64,000 nt of DNA, from the NCBI RefSeq assembly GCF_900406815.1, contig NZ_OVCN01000008.1, positions 62,001 through 126,000 of the forward strand. The letters are read 5' to 3'. The translations under genes were made by a program, and so were the position numbers. This document shows positions 37,426 through 46,175 of the stretch, one piece after another. The notes under the pieces were generated by a model. It saw only the letters and a program-made list of their open reading frames with translations. It ran no database searches and had not been told where the DNA came from. The DNA is from Acinetobacter haemolyticus. GTDB taxonomy: Bacteria > Pseudomonadota > Gammaproteobacteria > Pseudomonadales > Moraxellaceae. Position 1 is the first letter of the stretch; each line of letters begins with the position of its first letter.

Positions 37426-38250
37426 ATGAATACAACTTATACAGCTCCTCGTCGATTAATTAAAACACCTGAAGAAATTGAAAAGATGCGTGTTGCAGGG
37501 AAATTGGCTGCTGAAGTTTTAGACATGATTAAACCGCATATCAAAGCGGGTGTAAGTACGCTAGAACTCGATACAATCTGCCGCAATCACATTGAAAATG
37601 TACAAGATGCTATTCCCGCTTGTGTTGGCTATGGAGCGGCACCAGGTCGACCTGCCTTTCAGCATTCAATTTGTACATCTGTAAACCATGTGGTTTGTCA
37701 TGGTATTCCATCTGAAAATAAAATTTTAAAGAACGGTGACATTCTAAATATTGACGTCACTGTTATTAAAGATGGTTATCATGGCGATACGAATATGATG
37801 TATATCGTTGGCGGTGAAACGTCTATTTTGGCAAATCGCTTGTGTTCAGTTGCTCAGGAAGCCATGTATCGTGGTATGGCCACAGTCAGAGATGGTTCAT
37901 ACCTTGGTGATGTGGGGCATGCGATTCAGCAATATGTTGAGTCTGAACGTTTCAGTGTGGTACGTGAATATTGCGGTCATGGGATTGGTAATGTCTTCCA
38001 CGATGAACCTCAAGTTTTACACTATGGGCAAAAAGGCACAGGAATGCGTTTGGAAGCTGGCATGACCTTTACTATTGAACCAATGGTAAATGCAGGTGTT
38101 TGGCAAACTAAACTTTTAGGTGACAAGTGGACAGTCGTCACTAAAGATCATAAATTGTCAGCTCAATATGAACACACGATTTTAGTGACGCAAACAGGAA
38201 TTGAGGTATTAACGGCCCGTCCAGAAGAAGATCTTTCACGTTTTCAATAA
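37426..38250 (+). CDS. map: Methionine aminopeptidase, type I
   Basis: A 274-residue metalloprotease that removes the initiator methionine. The metal ligands are in GDILNIDVTVIKDGYHGDTN (two Asp), CGHGIGNVFHDEP (His), FTIEPMVNAG (Glu) and QYEHTILVT (Glu). It begins TYTAPRRLIKTPEEIEKMRV. It is divergent from rpsB, as in many gammaproteobacteria. The length is close to the 264-residue E. coli enzyme. Confidence 0.97.
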   Translation: MNTTYTAPRRLIKTPEEIEKMRVAGKLAAEVLDMIKPHIKAGVSTLELDTICRNHIENVQDAIPACVGYGAAPGRPAFQHSICTSVNHVVCHGIPSENKILKNGDILNIDVTVIKDGYHGDTNMMYIVGGETSILANRLCSVAQEAMYRGMATVRDGSYLGDVGHAIQQYVESERFSVVREYCGHGIGNVFHDEPQVLHYGQKGTGMRLEAGMTFTIEPMVNAGVWQTKLLGDKWTVVTKDHKLSAQYEHTILVTQTGIEVLTARPEEDLSRFQ

Positions 38251-38260
38251 CTCATTTTAA

Positions 38261-38290
38261 GGGTGAGAACAAATGTTTTCGCCCATTTTT
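38261..38290 (+). terminator. Intrinsic terminator after map
   Basis: GGGTGAGAACA pairs with TGTTTTCGCCC (two wobble pairs), followed by ATTTTTA. Confidence 0.75.
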
Positions 38291-38441
38291 AGATTAAAAA
38301 TCACTCAAATTTAATTTAATTAATACAATTTTTTTCACACTTATAACAATTATAAATTCTATCTAAACAAAGTATCCATAAAAAAGCGTTATGGTGAGCG
38401 CTAGAAAAATCCTTACAAACTTTAGGACATGGAGTCCCAAA

Positions 38442-39563
38442 ATGATGAAGAAATCATTTGCATGCCTGATTGCAACAGGTTTATGTACCCTTCCTACACT
38501 CACTTTTGCCGATTCACCTTATTTTAGCCTGAAAGATGGAGATGGGTTTAAACGGTTTTCTGTTTCGGCGGGCTGGTTACATGCCATGCCCCAAGGTTCG
38601 GCAAATCCAATTAATATCAATACCAGTGTTGCTGAAGGTACACAATCAAAAGTAGGAGATGTATCCACTACTGCTGTGTTAGATGCAATTGATCAAAGTA
38701 AAGCTTCAGGAAAATTTTGGCATGGTACAATCAGCCTTCTTGATAAATTTACAGATACTCTTCCCTCATCACTTGCTGGTACAGCTGAAATTAATGGTCT
38801 TTCAAATTGGCAAAGTCAAGGAACTGGCTTAGAAGCTGCCGATGTTGATACTGTTGGTATAATGATGAATTATCATTTTACAGATAATCTTTCTCTTGAA
38901 GTAAAAGCAGGTATCCCCCCAAAAGTAGATATTAAGGGCAAAGGTGATATTTATGCCCCACTTTCTGGAAAAGCTACTCCATTAAAAGATGGGTCAACTA
39001 TTGGGGGTATCATAGGGGATGGTATTGCCCAAGCGGGTGGAGATATTCCTTTAAAACAAGATCTTCATATTACGGATCTTTCGCAAGGTGGCAAAGCTGC
39101 GACCGCACGCGCTTGGTTACCTGCCGTTGAGCTCCATTACCAATTTGGTAAAACAGGTGTCAATAAATTCCGTCCTTACGTTGGGGCTGGTGTAATGTAT
39201 GCTTATTTCAACTCACTGAAGATTAATCCTGCGATTGAATCAGATCTTATTGCAGCAGGTCATATGATCCAGAATATTCATGATAATAAAGCTGGTGGAG
39301 CATTAGACCGTAAAACATCTTCTGCCGATCCTGTTGTTAAACTTAAAGCAACAGATACTTTTGCGCCTATCGTAACGTTGGGTGCAACTTATGATTTCAA
39401 ACCTAATTGGTTTGCTGTTGGCTCAGTTTCTTATTCGAAAATGAATAACGAAGCAAAAATTTATGTTACTGACCGCAATACAGGTAAAGAGTTGATTCGT
39501 GCAAATACTAAAATCGACATTGATCCACTCATCACTTATGTAGGTATCGGTTACCGTTTCTAA
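38442..39563 (+). CDS. OmpW-family outer-membrane protein, extended
   Basis: A 373-residue protein with a signal peptide ending after TFA and a final Phe, as in outer-membrane barrels. The segment LPAVELHYQFGKTGVNKFRP followed by YVGAGVMYAYF is the OmpW/AlkL pattern. E. coli OmpW is only about 212 residues, so about 150 residues are extra, spread between strands, notably around residues 40-110 and 165-215. GGAG seven bases upstream supports the ATG at 38442. OmpW/AlkL proteins pass small hydrophobic molecules; the substrate here is unknown. Confidence 0.82.
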   Translation: MMKKSFACLIATGLCTLPTLTFADSPYFSLKDGDGFKRFSVSAGWLHAMPQGSANPININTSVAEGTQSKVGDVSTTAVLDAIDQSKASGKFWHGTISLLDKFTDTLPSSLAGTAEINGLSNWQSQGTGLEAADVDTVGIMMNYHFTDNLSLEVKAGIPPKVDIKGKGDIYAPLSGKATPLKDGSTIGGIIGDGIAQAGGDIPLKQDLHITDLSQGGKAATARAWLPAVELHYQFGKTGVNKFRPYVGAGVMYAYFNSLKINPAIESDLIAAGHMIQNIHDNKAGGALDRKTSSADPVVKLKATDTFAPIVTLGATYDFKPNWFAVGSVSYSKMNNEAKIYVTDRNTGKELIRANTKIDIDPLITYVGIGYRF

Positions 39564-39579
39564 TTTTTTTATTGTTCTT

Positions 39580-39604
39580 AAAGCAGCTTCGGCTGCTTTT
39601 TTAT
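39580..39604 (+). terminator. Intrinsic terminator
   Basis: AAGCAGC and GCTGCTT pair around a TTCG tetraloop, followed by T residues. Confidence 0.9.
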
Positions 39605-39955
39605 TATCGCTATGTTTTAAATCACCCTGTACAAAAAAGATGCACCATTTAAAAACAACTTATTCAGCCTTGTCTTACAGTTCTTATTATCCCTGCCGCT
39701 TTAAAAAATAAGAGACGCTTACATCTAAATCCCCGAAATATAAAAATTAGAAAAATTAATTATTTAAATTAATATCTTAATTTATTCTTTTGATTAAATA
39801 TTTTTATTGGCACATCCCTTGCTTAATTGACAATAAATAGAATCAATGTCGATTCAAAAATTTGTTGACGGCCAATGATGTCCGTTCTGTTCGGTTTGTA
39901 AGCCTCACCATCTCAGTCTTACAAAATAATATTTCGTTCAGTTCAGGAGAAGGCA
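39605..39955. other. Upstream region of nitrate transporter gene
   Basis: About 350 AT-rich bases with a sigma-54 promoter at 39808-39823. A lone NtrC-type half-site (TGCACCA, 39641-39647) lies about 170 bases upstream of it. A hairpin in the expected leader (TTTGTAAG/CTTACAAA, 39895-39925) has no T run after it. Confidence 0.5.
39808..39823 (+). promoter_or_regulatory. Sigma-54 (-24/-12) promoter of nitrate transporter gene
   Basis: TGGCAC-ATCCC-TTGCT matches the RpoN consensus TGGCAC-N5-TTGCW, with the invariant GG and GC ten bases apart. The expected start is near 39834, about 120 bases before the start codon. Confidence 0.8.
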
Positions 39956-41302
39956 ATGTCTTCCAATATAAATATAGATGCAAAGAAAGCTACTGAAATA
40001 AAACTTTTTAGTTTCACCACTCCAGCAATGCGTGCATTCCATATGACATGGCTGGCCTTTTTCGTATGTTTCTTCGCATGGTTTGCATGTGCACCATTAA
40101 TGCCAGTGATCGCTGGTGAATTTAATTTAACCAAAGCCCAAATCGCAAATATCAACATTGCAGCTGTTGCAATCACTATTGTTATTCGCCTTATCGTCGG
40201 GCCATTATGTGACAAATATGGACCACGCAGAACTTACACTGCCCTTTTGATTCTCGGTAGCATTCCTGTGTTTGGGGTAGCGGCGGCTAACACCTACGAA
40301 TCCTTTTTATTTTTCCGTCTTTTAATCGGCGCAATTGGCGCAAGCTTCGTGATTACCCAATACCATACCAGCATTATGTTCGCACCGAATGTTGTGGGTA
40401 CTGCAAATGCCGCTGCGGCAGGTTGGGGAAATGCTGGCGGTGGTGCAACGCAAGCCATCATGCCACTCATTCTAGGTGCCATCATCATGTTTGGTGTTGA
40501 GCAAGCGATGGGCTGGCGTATTGCATTACTTGCTCCAGGAATCATGATGGTAATCGTGGGTATACTTTACTGGAAACTGACGCAAGATAGTCCACAAGGC
40601 AACTTTAAAGAATTACGTGAGCAAGGCATAGAAGCAGGTAATATTAAAAAAGGTGGTACAGCTATTTTAATGCAAGCCGCTCGTAATTATCGTGTTTGGG
40701 TTTTATTTACTGCTTATGCAGCATGTTTTGGCATCGAGATTTTCATTCATAATATTGCCGCAATGTATTATGTTGACCATTTTAATATGGGCTTGAAAGA
40801 AGCCGGACTAACTGCTGGAATATTTGGTTTACTTGCATTATTTGCTCGTGCATTGGGCGGTATTATTTCTGACAAGGTAGCTCTCAATAAAGGACTAGAT
40901 GGTCGTACCCAAGTTTTGTTCTTACTTATCTTGGGTGAAGGGCTATTTCTTATTATTTTCTCACAGATGAATGGTGTGATGCTCGCCGTACTTACAATGA
41001 CAATTTTTGCTCTGTTTACCCATATGGCCTGTGGAGCGACTTATGCCTTAGTACCCTTTATTGACCGCGATGCACTCGGAGGTGTGGCTGGCATTATTGG
41101 TGCAGGCGGCAATGTGGGTGCTGTCGCTGCTGGATTTCTTCTGAAAGGTTTACTCGATATCCAAACTTGCCTCATGGTCCTGGGTAGTCTGGTAATTGTT
41201 GCTGCGTTTAGTGTCGTTTTGATTCGCTTCTCAGTCGAACATAAAGAAAAAGAACAACAACTATTTGAGCAAGCTTTGCTTGAACGCAACTCCACCCCTT
41301 AA
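39956..41302 (+). CDS. narK: Nitrate/nitrite transporter, NarK/NNP family MFS
   Basis: A 448-residue, 12-helix major facilitator. The two nitrate-signature loops are visible: GNAGGGATQAIMPLILGA (helix 5) and GAGGNVGAVAAGFLLKG (helix 11). The helix 2-3 loop GPLCDKYGPRRTYT is the general MFS motif. With a sigma-54 promoter it is more likely an assimilatory importer than a denitrification antiporter. The start has AGGAGAAGG upstream. An alginate-export-type porin gene follows within about 90 bases on the same strand, which suggests a nitrate entry route through both membranes. Confidence 0.92.
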   Translation: MSSNINIDAKKATEIKLFSFTTPAMRAFHMTWLAFFVCFFAWFACAPLMPVIAGEFNLTKAQIANINIAAVAITIVIRLIVGPLCDKYGPRRTYTALLILGSIPVFGVAAANTYESFLFFRLLIGAIGASFVITQYHTSIMFAPNVVGTANAAAAGWGNAGGGATQAIMPLILGAIIMFGVEQAMGWRIALLAPGIMMVIVGILYWKLTQDSPQGNFKELREQGIEAGNIKKGGTAILMQAARNYRVWVLFTAYAACFGIEIFIHNIAAMYYVDHFNMGLKEAGLTAGIFGLLALFARALGGIISDKVALNKGLDGRTQVLFLLILGEGLFLIIFSQMNGVMLAVLTMTIFALFTHMACGATYALVPFIDRDALGGVAGIIGAGGNVGAVAAGFLLKGLLDIQTCLMVLGSLVIVAAFSVVLIRFSVEHKEKEQQLFEQALLERNSTP

Positions 41303-41388
41303 TTTCACGCTGCTCATAGAAGGATGTGTGCCTATTCACATCCTTTCAAAACCATTCATGTCTAATTTTTAACTTTAGGGGAAATATG

Positions 41389-42600
41389 ATGAAAATCATT
41401 TCAATTTCTTTGATCACGCTCGGCTGTTTTTCTGTAACGCAGGTATTTGCCAATAGCGATTTTTTAAAAAATACTAAGCTTTCACTCGATAGTCGCTTGC
41501 GTTTCGAAATGGTTGATCAAGACAACCCATTAAAGAAAGCTGAAGCTGCAACTTTGCGAATACGCCCTGCACTCCAAACGGGTACATGGCAAGGCTTGAG
41601 TATATATGCACAGGGCGAAGCAAACATCGAACTCAATGATCGCTTTAATAGCACTCGAAACAGCGAAACCACCTATAGCACTGTTCCCGATCCTAAAAAC
41701 TTAGATATTAATCAGTTATATTTAAATTATAACAACTCAAAATTTGACGCTCGATTAGGTCGGCAAGTTATCAATCTAGATAATCAACGTTTTATTGGCT
41801 CTGTTGGCTGGCGTCAAAATGAACAAAGCTATGATGCGATTAGCTTAAATCTTAAAGCGGATCCAAAACTTCAGCTTTACTATGCTTATATTGAACAGGT
41901 AAATACAATTTTCGGTAGTGAAGCAGCAAAACCTGTTCCATTGAAAGCTCAAGATGGTAAACAAGATAGCCAAATCCATTTAGCACAAATTAGATATAGT
42001 TATAGTCCGCAGCTTAATGCTGTACTTTATGGCTATTTTCTTGACTTTGAAGACCTAAATGCATGGTCAAATCAAAGCTATGGTCTTCGTTTCACAGGAA
42101 AACACAAGAACTTTCGTTATAGTGCCGAATATGCAAAACAACAGGACTATGCTGATCAGCCCTTAACATACGATACTGATTATTATGCTTTAGAACTTGG
42201 CTATCAAGTTTCTGAACAGTCGCCGCTTGGTGAGGTTGCGATCGGTTATGAAGTTTTAAGTAGTGACGAGGGGAAGATTGCTTTTCAAACCCCACTTGCA
42301 ACTAAACATCGTTTTAATGGTTGGAGTGACCTGTTCTTAAATACACCAGCCAATGGTTTACGTGATCTTTATATCAGCTCAAGTTTTAATATATTAAGTA
42401 AAGGCAAATTGACAACCGAGCTGCATTATTACCGTAGTGACATAAAAGGATTAGACTATGGACAAGAATTTTCTCTATCTTATGCCCATCCACTTGCGAT
42501 AAAAGGTTTATCGGGTTTGGCTAAATTTTCCAGCTATCAAGCCGAAGATTTTGGTGTGGACACTGAAAAACTTTGGTTACAATTGGATTATAAATTTTAG
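41389..42600 (+). CDS. Alginate-export-domain-type porin
   Basis: A 403-residue outer-membrane barrel. The signal peptide ends after VFA (about residue 21), and the chain ends with LQLDYKF, the terminal Phe of an outer-membrane barrel. The sequence LDSRLRFEMVDQDN and DARLGRQVINLDNQRFIGSV followed by GWRQNEQSYDAI are typical of the alginate_exp porin family (PF13372). These are often substrate-selective porins and not alginate-specific. I use the second ATG at 41389, with AGGGGA six bases upstream. It follows narK. Confidence 0.85.
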   Translation: MKIISISLITLGCFSVTQVFANSDFLKNTKLSLDSRLRFEMVDQDNPLKKAEAATLRIRPALQTGTWQGLSIYAQGEANIELNDRFNSTRNSETTYSTVPDPKNLDINQLYLNYNNSKFDARLGRQVINLDNQRFIGSVGWRQNEQSYDAISLNLKADPKLQLYYAYIEQVNTIFGSEAAKPVPLKAQDGKQDSQIHLAQIRYSYSPQLNAVLYGYFLDFEDLNAWSNQSYGLRFTGKHKNFRYSAEYAKQQDYADQPLTYDTDYYALELGYQVSEQSPLGEVAIGYEVLSSDEGKIAFQTPLATKHRFNGWSDLFLNTPANGLRDLYISSSFNILSKGKLTTELHYYRSDIKGLDYGQEFSLSYAHPLAIKGLSGLAKFSSYQAEDFGVDTEKLWLQLDYKF

Positions 42601-42699
42601 AAAAAACTTTTATTGCTGATTCAACAAGTTAAATTAGATGGCATCAAATCTACGGAAATTGTCATCAAATTATCAAATTTGGATGATGTAATAAAAAAT

Positions 42700-42737
42700 A
42701 AAAAGCCTGTTGATCACTAAGATCAACAGGCTTTTTT
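42700..42737. terminator. Bidirectional intrinsic terminator
   Basis: AAGCCTGTTGATC and GATCAACAGGCTT pair, with A and T runs outside, between the convergent porin and protease genes. Confidence 0.92.
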
Positions 42738-42775
42738 CTTAAGGATGATTAATCAACAATTCTAACGTCAAAGGA

Positions 42776-43957
42776 TTACTGACCTTTCGGTAAGGGAATA
42801 TATTGAGATTGAGTATTTTGCTGAACTTTGCGCTCTCCAACCTTCACTTCCAACTTCTGCTGCTTACCATCACGCTCAACAATAATATCAATCATGTTCT
42901 CAGGAGCTTGTAATGCAACATAATTAATTAAATGCGAAGCTGAAGAAATCTGCTCATCATTGACTTGAATAATCGTATCACCACGTTTCACTCCAGCCTG
43001 ATCAGCAGGTCCTCCACGTAAAACATCTGCAACCAAAACCCCAATCGGTTTTGCAGTCAGTACATCTTCATTTAAATTGTTTGGAATTAAACTGATTCCT
43101 AACCAACCACGCACAACTCGCCCATCTTTTAGGATCGAGTTTAATACCTGCTGACACACCTTCGCAGGAATGGCGAAACCAATTCCAAGTGAACCACCAG
43201 ACTGGGAGAAAATCGCAGTATTTACACCGATTAGATTACCTGCAACATCTATCAAAGCCCCACCCGAGTTACCAGGATTGATCGCGGCATCTGTTTGAAT
43301 AAAATCTTCATAGGTATTAATACCTAAATCTGAACGACCCGTTGCAGAAATAATTCCTTGAGTAACTGTTTGCCCGACACCAAATGGATTCCCAATTGCC
43401 AATACAACGTCACCCACCTCATTACCACTTAACTTAAATGGTAATACTGGCAACTTATCCAACTCAATTTTGATCACTGCTAAATCTGTGTCTGGATCTG
43501 TACCAATGACTGTCGCTTCTGCGCGACGTCCATCATATAAAGCAACTACGATTTGCTCTGCTTGTGCGATCACATGGTTATTTGTCAAGATATAACCATC
43601 TGCACGCACGATCACGCCTGAGCCTAAACTGTTTTCATTTTTTGGTTGCTGAGGGATCTGATTACCAAAAAACTCACGAAATACAGGATCATTTAACAAG
43701 GGATGATTCGGCTGTTTGATTTTTTGAGTGGTAAAAATATTCACCACCGCAGGTGCCGCCACTTTAACCGCAGCATTGTAAGAAACTACCCCGCCCATGC
43801 GATTTGTATCGACTAAGGGCTCAACCTTTTCTGCGGGCATTTTCACACCATCTGACGCTATTGTTGGTTTCGGCTGATGTGATTTTTGCCAAGCGAGAAA
43901 GCTAAATATAACGACGATGAGTAATACCCAAGGTAACCATGTAAATGCACGGCGCAC
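42776..43957 (-). CDS. degS: DegS/AlgW-like membrane-anchored serine protease
   Basis: A 393-residue HtrA-family protease with one N-terminal membrane anchor (WLPWVLLIVVIFSFLAW), a trypsin-like domain and a single PDZ domain. The catalytic triad is in ILTNNHVIA (His), DPDTDLAVI (Asp) and NPGNSGGALID (Ser). A single PDZ and a membrane anchor are the DegS/AlgW layout, which start envelope stress signalling by cutting the anti-sigma factor RseA/MucA when unfolded porins appear. Whether this protein plays that role here is inference. No sigma-E genes lie nearby. Confidence 0.9.
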   Translation of the reverse strand: MRRAFTWLPWVLLIVVIFSFLAWQKSHQPKPTIASDGVKMPAEKVEPLVDTNRMGGVVSYNAAVKVAAPAVVNIFTTQKIKQPNHPLLNDPVFREFFGNQIPQQPKNENSLGSGVIVRADGYILTNNHVIAQAEQIVVALYDGRRAEATVIGTDPDTDLAVIKIELDKLPVLPFKLSGNEVGDVVLAIGNPFGVGQTVTQGIISATGRSDLGINTYEDFIQTDAAINPGNSGGALIDVAGNLIGVNTAIFSQSGGSLGIGFAIPAKVCQQVLNSILKDGRVVRGWLGISLIPNNLNEDVLTAKPIGVLVADVLRGGPADQAGVKRGDTIIQVNDEQISSASHLINYVALQAPENMIDIIVERDGKQQKLEVKVGERKVQQNTQSQYIPLPKGQ

Positions 43958-44150
43958 GTTTATTATCCTCTAGGCGAAATTATGTTATGAACAAATTATT
44001 AATCTGTTTTAAGAACAGGAAATTTCCATCATTGTAATGTAAATTACTTAAAAACAATGCAAAAGTTAAAAAAGTTTTGTCTAGCTTTAGTTACATTAAA
44101 AAGTATGTTTTTATTGACAGCTATAAAATGTAAATCATTTGAGGAATTCC

Positions 44151-44909
44151 ATGGCTAATTTGCATGACATTGTGCAATGGTGTAATCAAACTTTAAAATC
44201 AAGCGAATTTAAAGATTATGCGCCAAATGGCTTACAAATCGAAGGTAAGCTTGATGTAAATAAAATTATATGTGCTGTCACAGCTTCAGAAGACGCAATT
44301 GATGCGGCTATTGCCCAACAAGCAGATGCTTTACTGGTGCATCATGGCTATTTTTGGAAAGGTGAGCCCTACCCCATTACAGGTATGCGCGGTAATCGCA
44401 TTAAAAAATTGATCCAAAATAATATTTCACTCATTGCCTATCACCTTCCTTTAGACGCTCATCCAACCTTAGGAAATAATGCAGCTATTGCTGATTTAAT
44501 TGGTCTACGCAACATAGAAGCTTTAGATCCAGCAGAAAAACATCCAATCGGCAATATTGGTTATTTGGATAATGCAATAAGCCCTGAGCAATTCAAAGAA
44601 AAGTTGCAAACAATTTTTGATTTTTCTATTTTACACTTGCCTTGCAATAAAACCACGATTCAAAAAATAGGTTTCTGTACAGGTGGAGCACAAGACTTTA
44701 TCGACAAAGCAGCTCAGGAAAATTGTGATGCTTATATTTCAGGCGAAGTAAGTGAGCGTACTTTTTATCAAGCTAAAGAGTTAGGTGTGCATTATTTTGC
44801 ATGCGGACACCATGCAACCGAGCGTTATGGTGTGCAGCGTTTAGCTGAAGCGATTGCAAATCAATTTTCGATTCAGACTGAATATTTTGAATTAAATAAT
44901 CCGATTTAA
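44151..44909 (+). CDS. Nif3/YbgI-like dinuclear metal center protein
   Basis: A 252-residue member of the NIF3 family with metal-binding histidines in LLVHHGYFW, LIAYHLPLDAHPTLG and FACGHHATERYG. Members form hexamers with two metal ions per subunit. One E. coli homolog is linked to GTP cyclohydrolase-like repair of nucleotides, but the function remains uncertain. GAGGA five bases before the ATG at 44151 sets the start; a TTG at 44139 is less likely. Confidence 0.92.
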   Translation: MANLHDIVQWCNQTLKSSEFKDYAPNGLQIEGKLDVNKIICAVTASEDAIDAAIAQQADALLVHHGYFWKGEPYPITGMRGNRIKKLIQNNISLIAYHLPLDAHPTLGNNAAIADLIGLRNIEALDPAEKHPIGNIGYLDNAISPEQFKEKLQTIFDFSILHLPCNKTTIQKIGFCTGGAQDFIDKAAQENCDAYISGEVSERTFYQAKELGVHYFACGHHATERYGVQRLAEAIANQFSIQTEYFELNNPI

Positions 44910-45053
44910 TTACATTGAGAATTCCGATTTAATTTATTGTTTTTAATTCACGTTTTATTGTATATCGTTCTTTAAAAGGCTGTCCTATTCGCTTTAGAAT
45001 CATTTACAATAGAGCCACTTAATGTAAAACCCAGCAAATGCAAGGATTGAAAC

Positions 45054-45680
45054 ATGACAACCATTACTTTACCTGCACTTCCATATGGCTATGATGATTT
45101 AGCACCACATATTACACGTGAAACTTTAGAATATCATCACGACAAACATCATAATACTTATGTTGTTAACTTAAATAACTTAATCAAAGGTACCGACCTT
45201 GAAGGTAAAACTTTAGAAGAAATCATTAAAGCATCTGCTGGTGATGCATCTAAAGCTGGTATTTTCAATAATGCTGCACAAGTATGGAATCATACATTCT
45301 ACTGGAACAGCATGAAACCAAATGGTGGCGGCAAACCAACTGGTGCAATTGCAGCTAAGATTGATGAAGCATTTGGTAGCTATGAAAAATTTGCAGAAGA
45401 ATTTACTGCTGCTGCAACCACTCAATTCGGTTCTGGTTGGGCTTGGTTAGTTGCTGATGAAGTAAATGGTAAATTATCAATTACTAAAACTGCGAATGCA
45501 GACACACCTCTTGCTCATGGTCAAATTGCAGTATTGACGATTGACGTTTGGGAACATGCTTACTACATCGATTTCCGTAACTTACGTCCTAAATACATCG
45601 CAACTTTCTTAGAAAGCTTAGTGAACTGGGACTACGCAAATGCAAAACTTGCAGGTCAACCAGCAGGTGTAGAGAAATAA
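45054..45680 (+). CDS. sodB: Superoxide dismutase, Fe type
   Basis: A 208-residue Fe/Mn-family superoxide dismutase. The metal ligands are visible in EYHHDKHHNTYV (His), WNHTFYW (His), and DVWEHAYYIDF (Asp and His). The sequence AAQVWNHTFYWNSMKP and FGSGWAWL favour the iron form. It has no signal peptide, so it acts in the cytoplasm. It is a single-gene unit ended by a terminator, and the tRNA-Asn cluster follows. Confidence 0.96.
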   Translation: MTTITLPALPYGYDDLAPHITRETLEYHHDKHHNTYVVNLNNLIKGTDLEGKTLEEIIKASAGDASKAGIFNNAAQVWNHTFYWNSMKPNGGGKPTGAIAAKIDEAFGSYEKFAEEFTAAATTQFGSGWAWLVADEVNGKLSITKTANADTPLAHGQIAVLTIDVWEHAYYIDFRNLRPKYIATFLESLVNWDYANAKLAGQPAGVEK

Positions 45681-45698
45681 TCTTTTATTTCTTGCATA

Positions 45699-45726
45699 AA
45701 AACTGCCCACCTCGGGCAGTTTTTTT
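45699..45726 (+). terminator. Intrinsic terminator after sodB
   Basis: AACTGCCC and GGGCAGTT pair around ACCTC, followed by T residues. Confidence 0.9.
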
Positions 45727-45787
45727 ATAAATAAAATCCGAAAAGAATATTTATCAAGCAAACGATTCATTTTATTTACTATTCTTG

Positions 45788-45816
45788 TTGACGCATGAAT
45801 ATTTCATGCCTAAAAT
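45788..45816 (+). promoter_or_regulatory. Promoter of first tRNA-Asn gene
   Basis: TTGACG and TAAAAT are separated by exactly 17 bases. The expected start is close to the first tRNA gene at 45828. Confidence 0.75.
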
Positions 45817-45827
45817 GCGCATCAGAT

Positions 45828-45903
45828 TCTCCAATAGCTCAGTCGGTAGAGCGACGGACTGTTAATCCGCAGGTCCCTGGTTCGAGCCCAGGTTGGAGAG
45901 CCA
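45828..45903 (+). tRNA. tRNA-Asn (GTT)
   Basis: A 76-base cloverleaf with anticodon GTT at 45861-45863. Acceptor stem TCTCCAA/TTGGAGA, T-loop GGTTCGAGCC, discriminator G and encoded CCA. The acceptor stem differs from the two following copies at one base pair (TCTCCAA instead of TCTCCCA). Confidence 0.97.
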
Positions 45904-45909
45904 AGCTAA

Positions 45910-45985
45910 TCTCCCATAGCTCAGTCGGTAGAGCGACGGACTGTTAATCCGCAGGTCCCTGGTTCGAGCCCAGGTGGGAGAGCCA
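45910..45985 (+). tRNA. tRNA-Asn (GTT), second copy
   Basis: A 76-base cloverleaf with anticodon GTT at 45943-45945, acceptor stem TCTCCCA/TGGGAGA, and encoded CCA. It follows the first copy after only six bases, so both are on one transcript. Confidence 0.97.
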
Positions 45986-46003
45986 AATTCTTAAATGAAT
46001 AGC

Positions 46004-46032
46004 TTGACCGTTAAAAGCGACATGCATAAAAT
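46004..46032 (+). promoter_or_regulatory. Promoter of third tRNA-Asn gene
   Basis: TTGACC and TAAAAT are separated by 17 bases, with the same CATGC-(A/C)TAAAATGC context as the first promoter. The third tRNA gene therefore can be transcribed alone. Confidence 0.7.
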
Positions 46033-46044
46033 GCATATCCAGAT

Positions 46045-46120
46045 TCTCCCATAGCTCAGTCGGTAGAGCGACGGACTGTTAATCCGCAGGTCCCTGGTTC
46101 GAGCCCAGGTGGGAGAGCCA
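46045..46120 (+). tRNA. tRNA-Asn (GTT), third copy
   Basis: Identical to the second copy in sequence, anticodon at 46078-46080, encoded CCA. It is ended by a terminator at 46131. Confidence 0.97.
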
Positions 46121-46130
46121 AGATTCTAAA

Positions 46131-46158
46131 AACCCACTCTTTTCGAGTGGGTTTTTTA
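46131..46158 (+). terminator. Intrinsic terminator after tRNA cluster
   Basis: AACCCACTC and GAGTGGGTT pair around TTTTC, followed by T residues. Confidence 0.9.
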
Positions 46159-46175
46159 TTGACACCTAATTTAAA

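Noticed and set aside
45780-46160. tRNA cluster as an integration site with an attached mobile element
   Set aside because: No integrase gene, no direct repeat of a tRNA 3' end beyond the three full genes, and ordinary genes follow on both sides.
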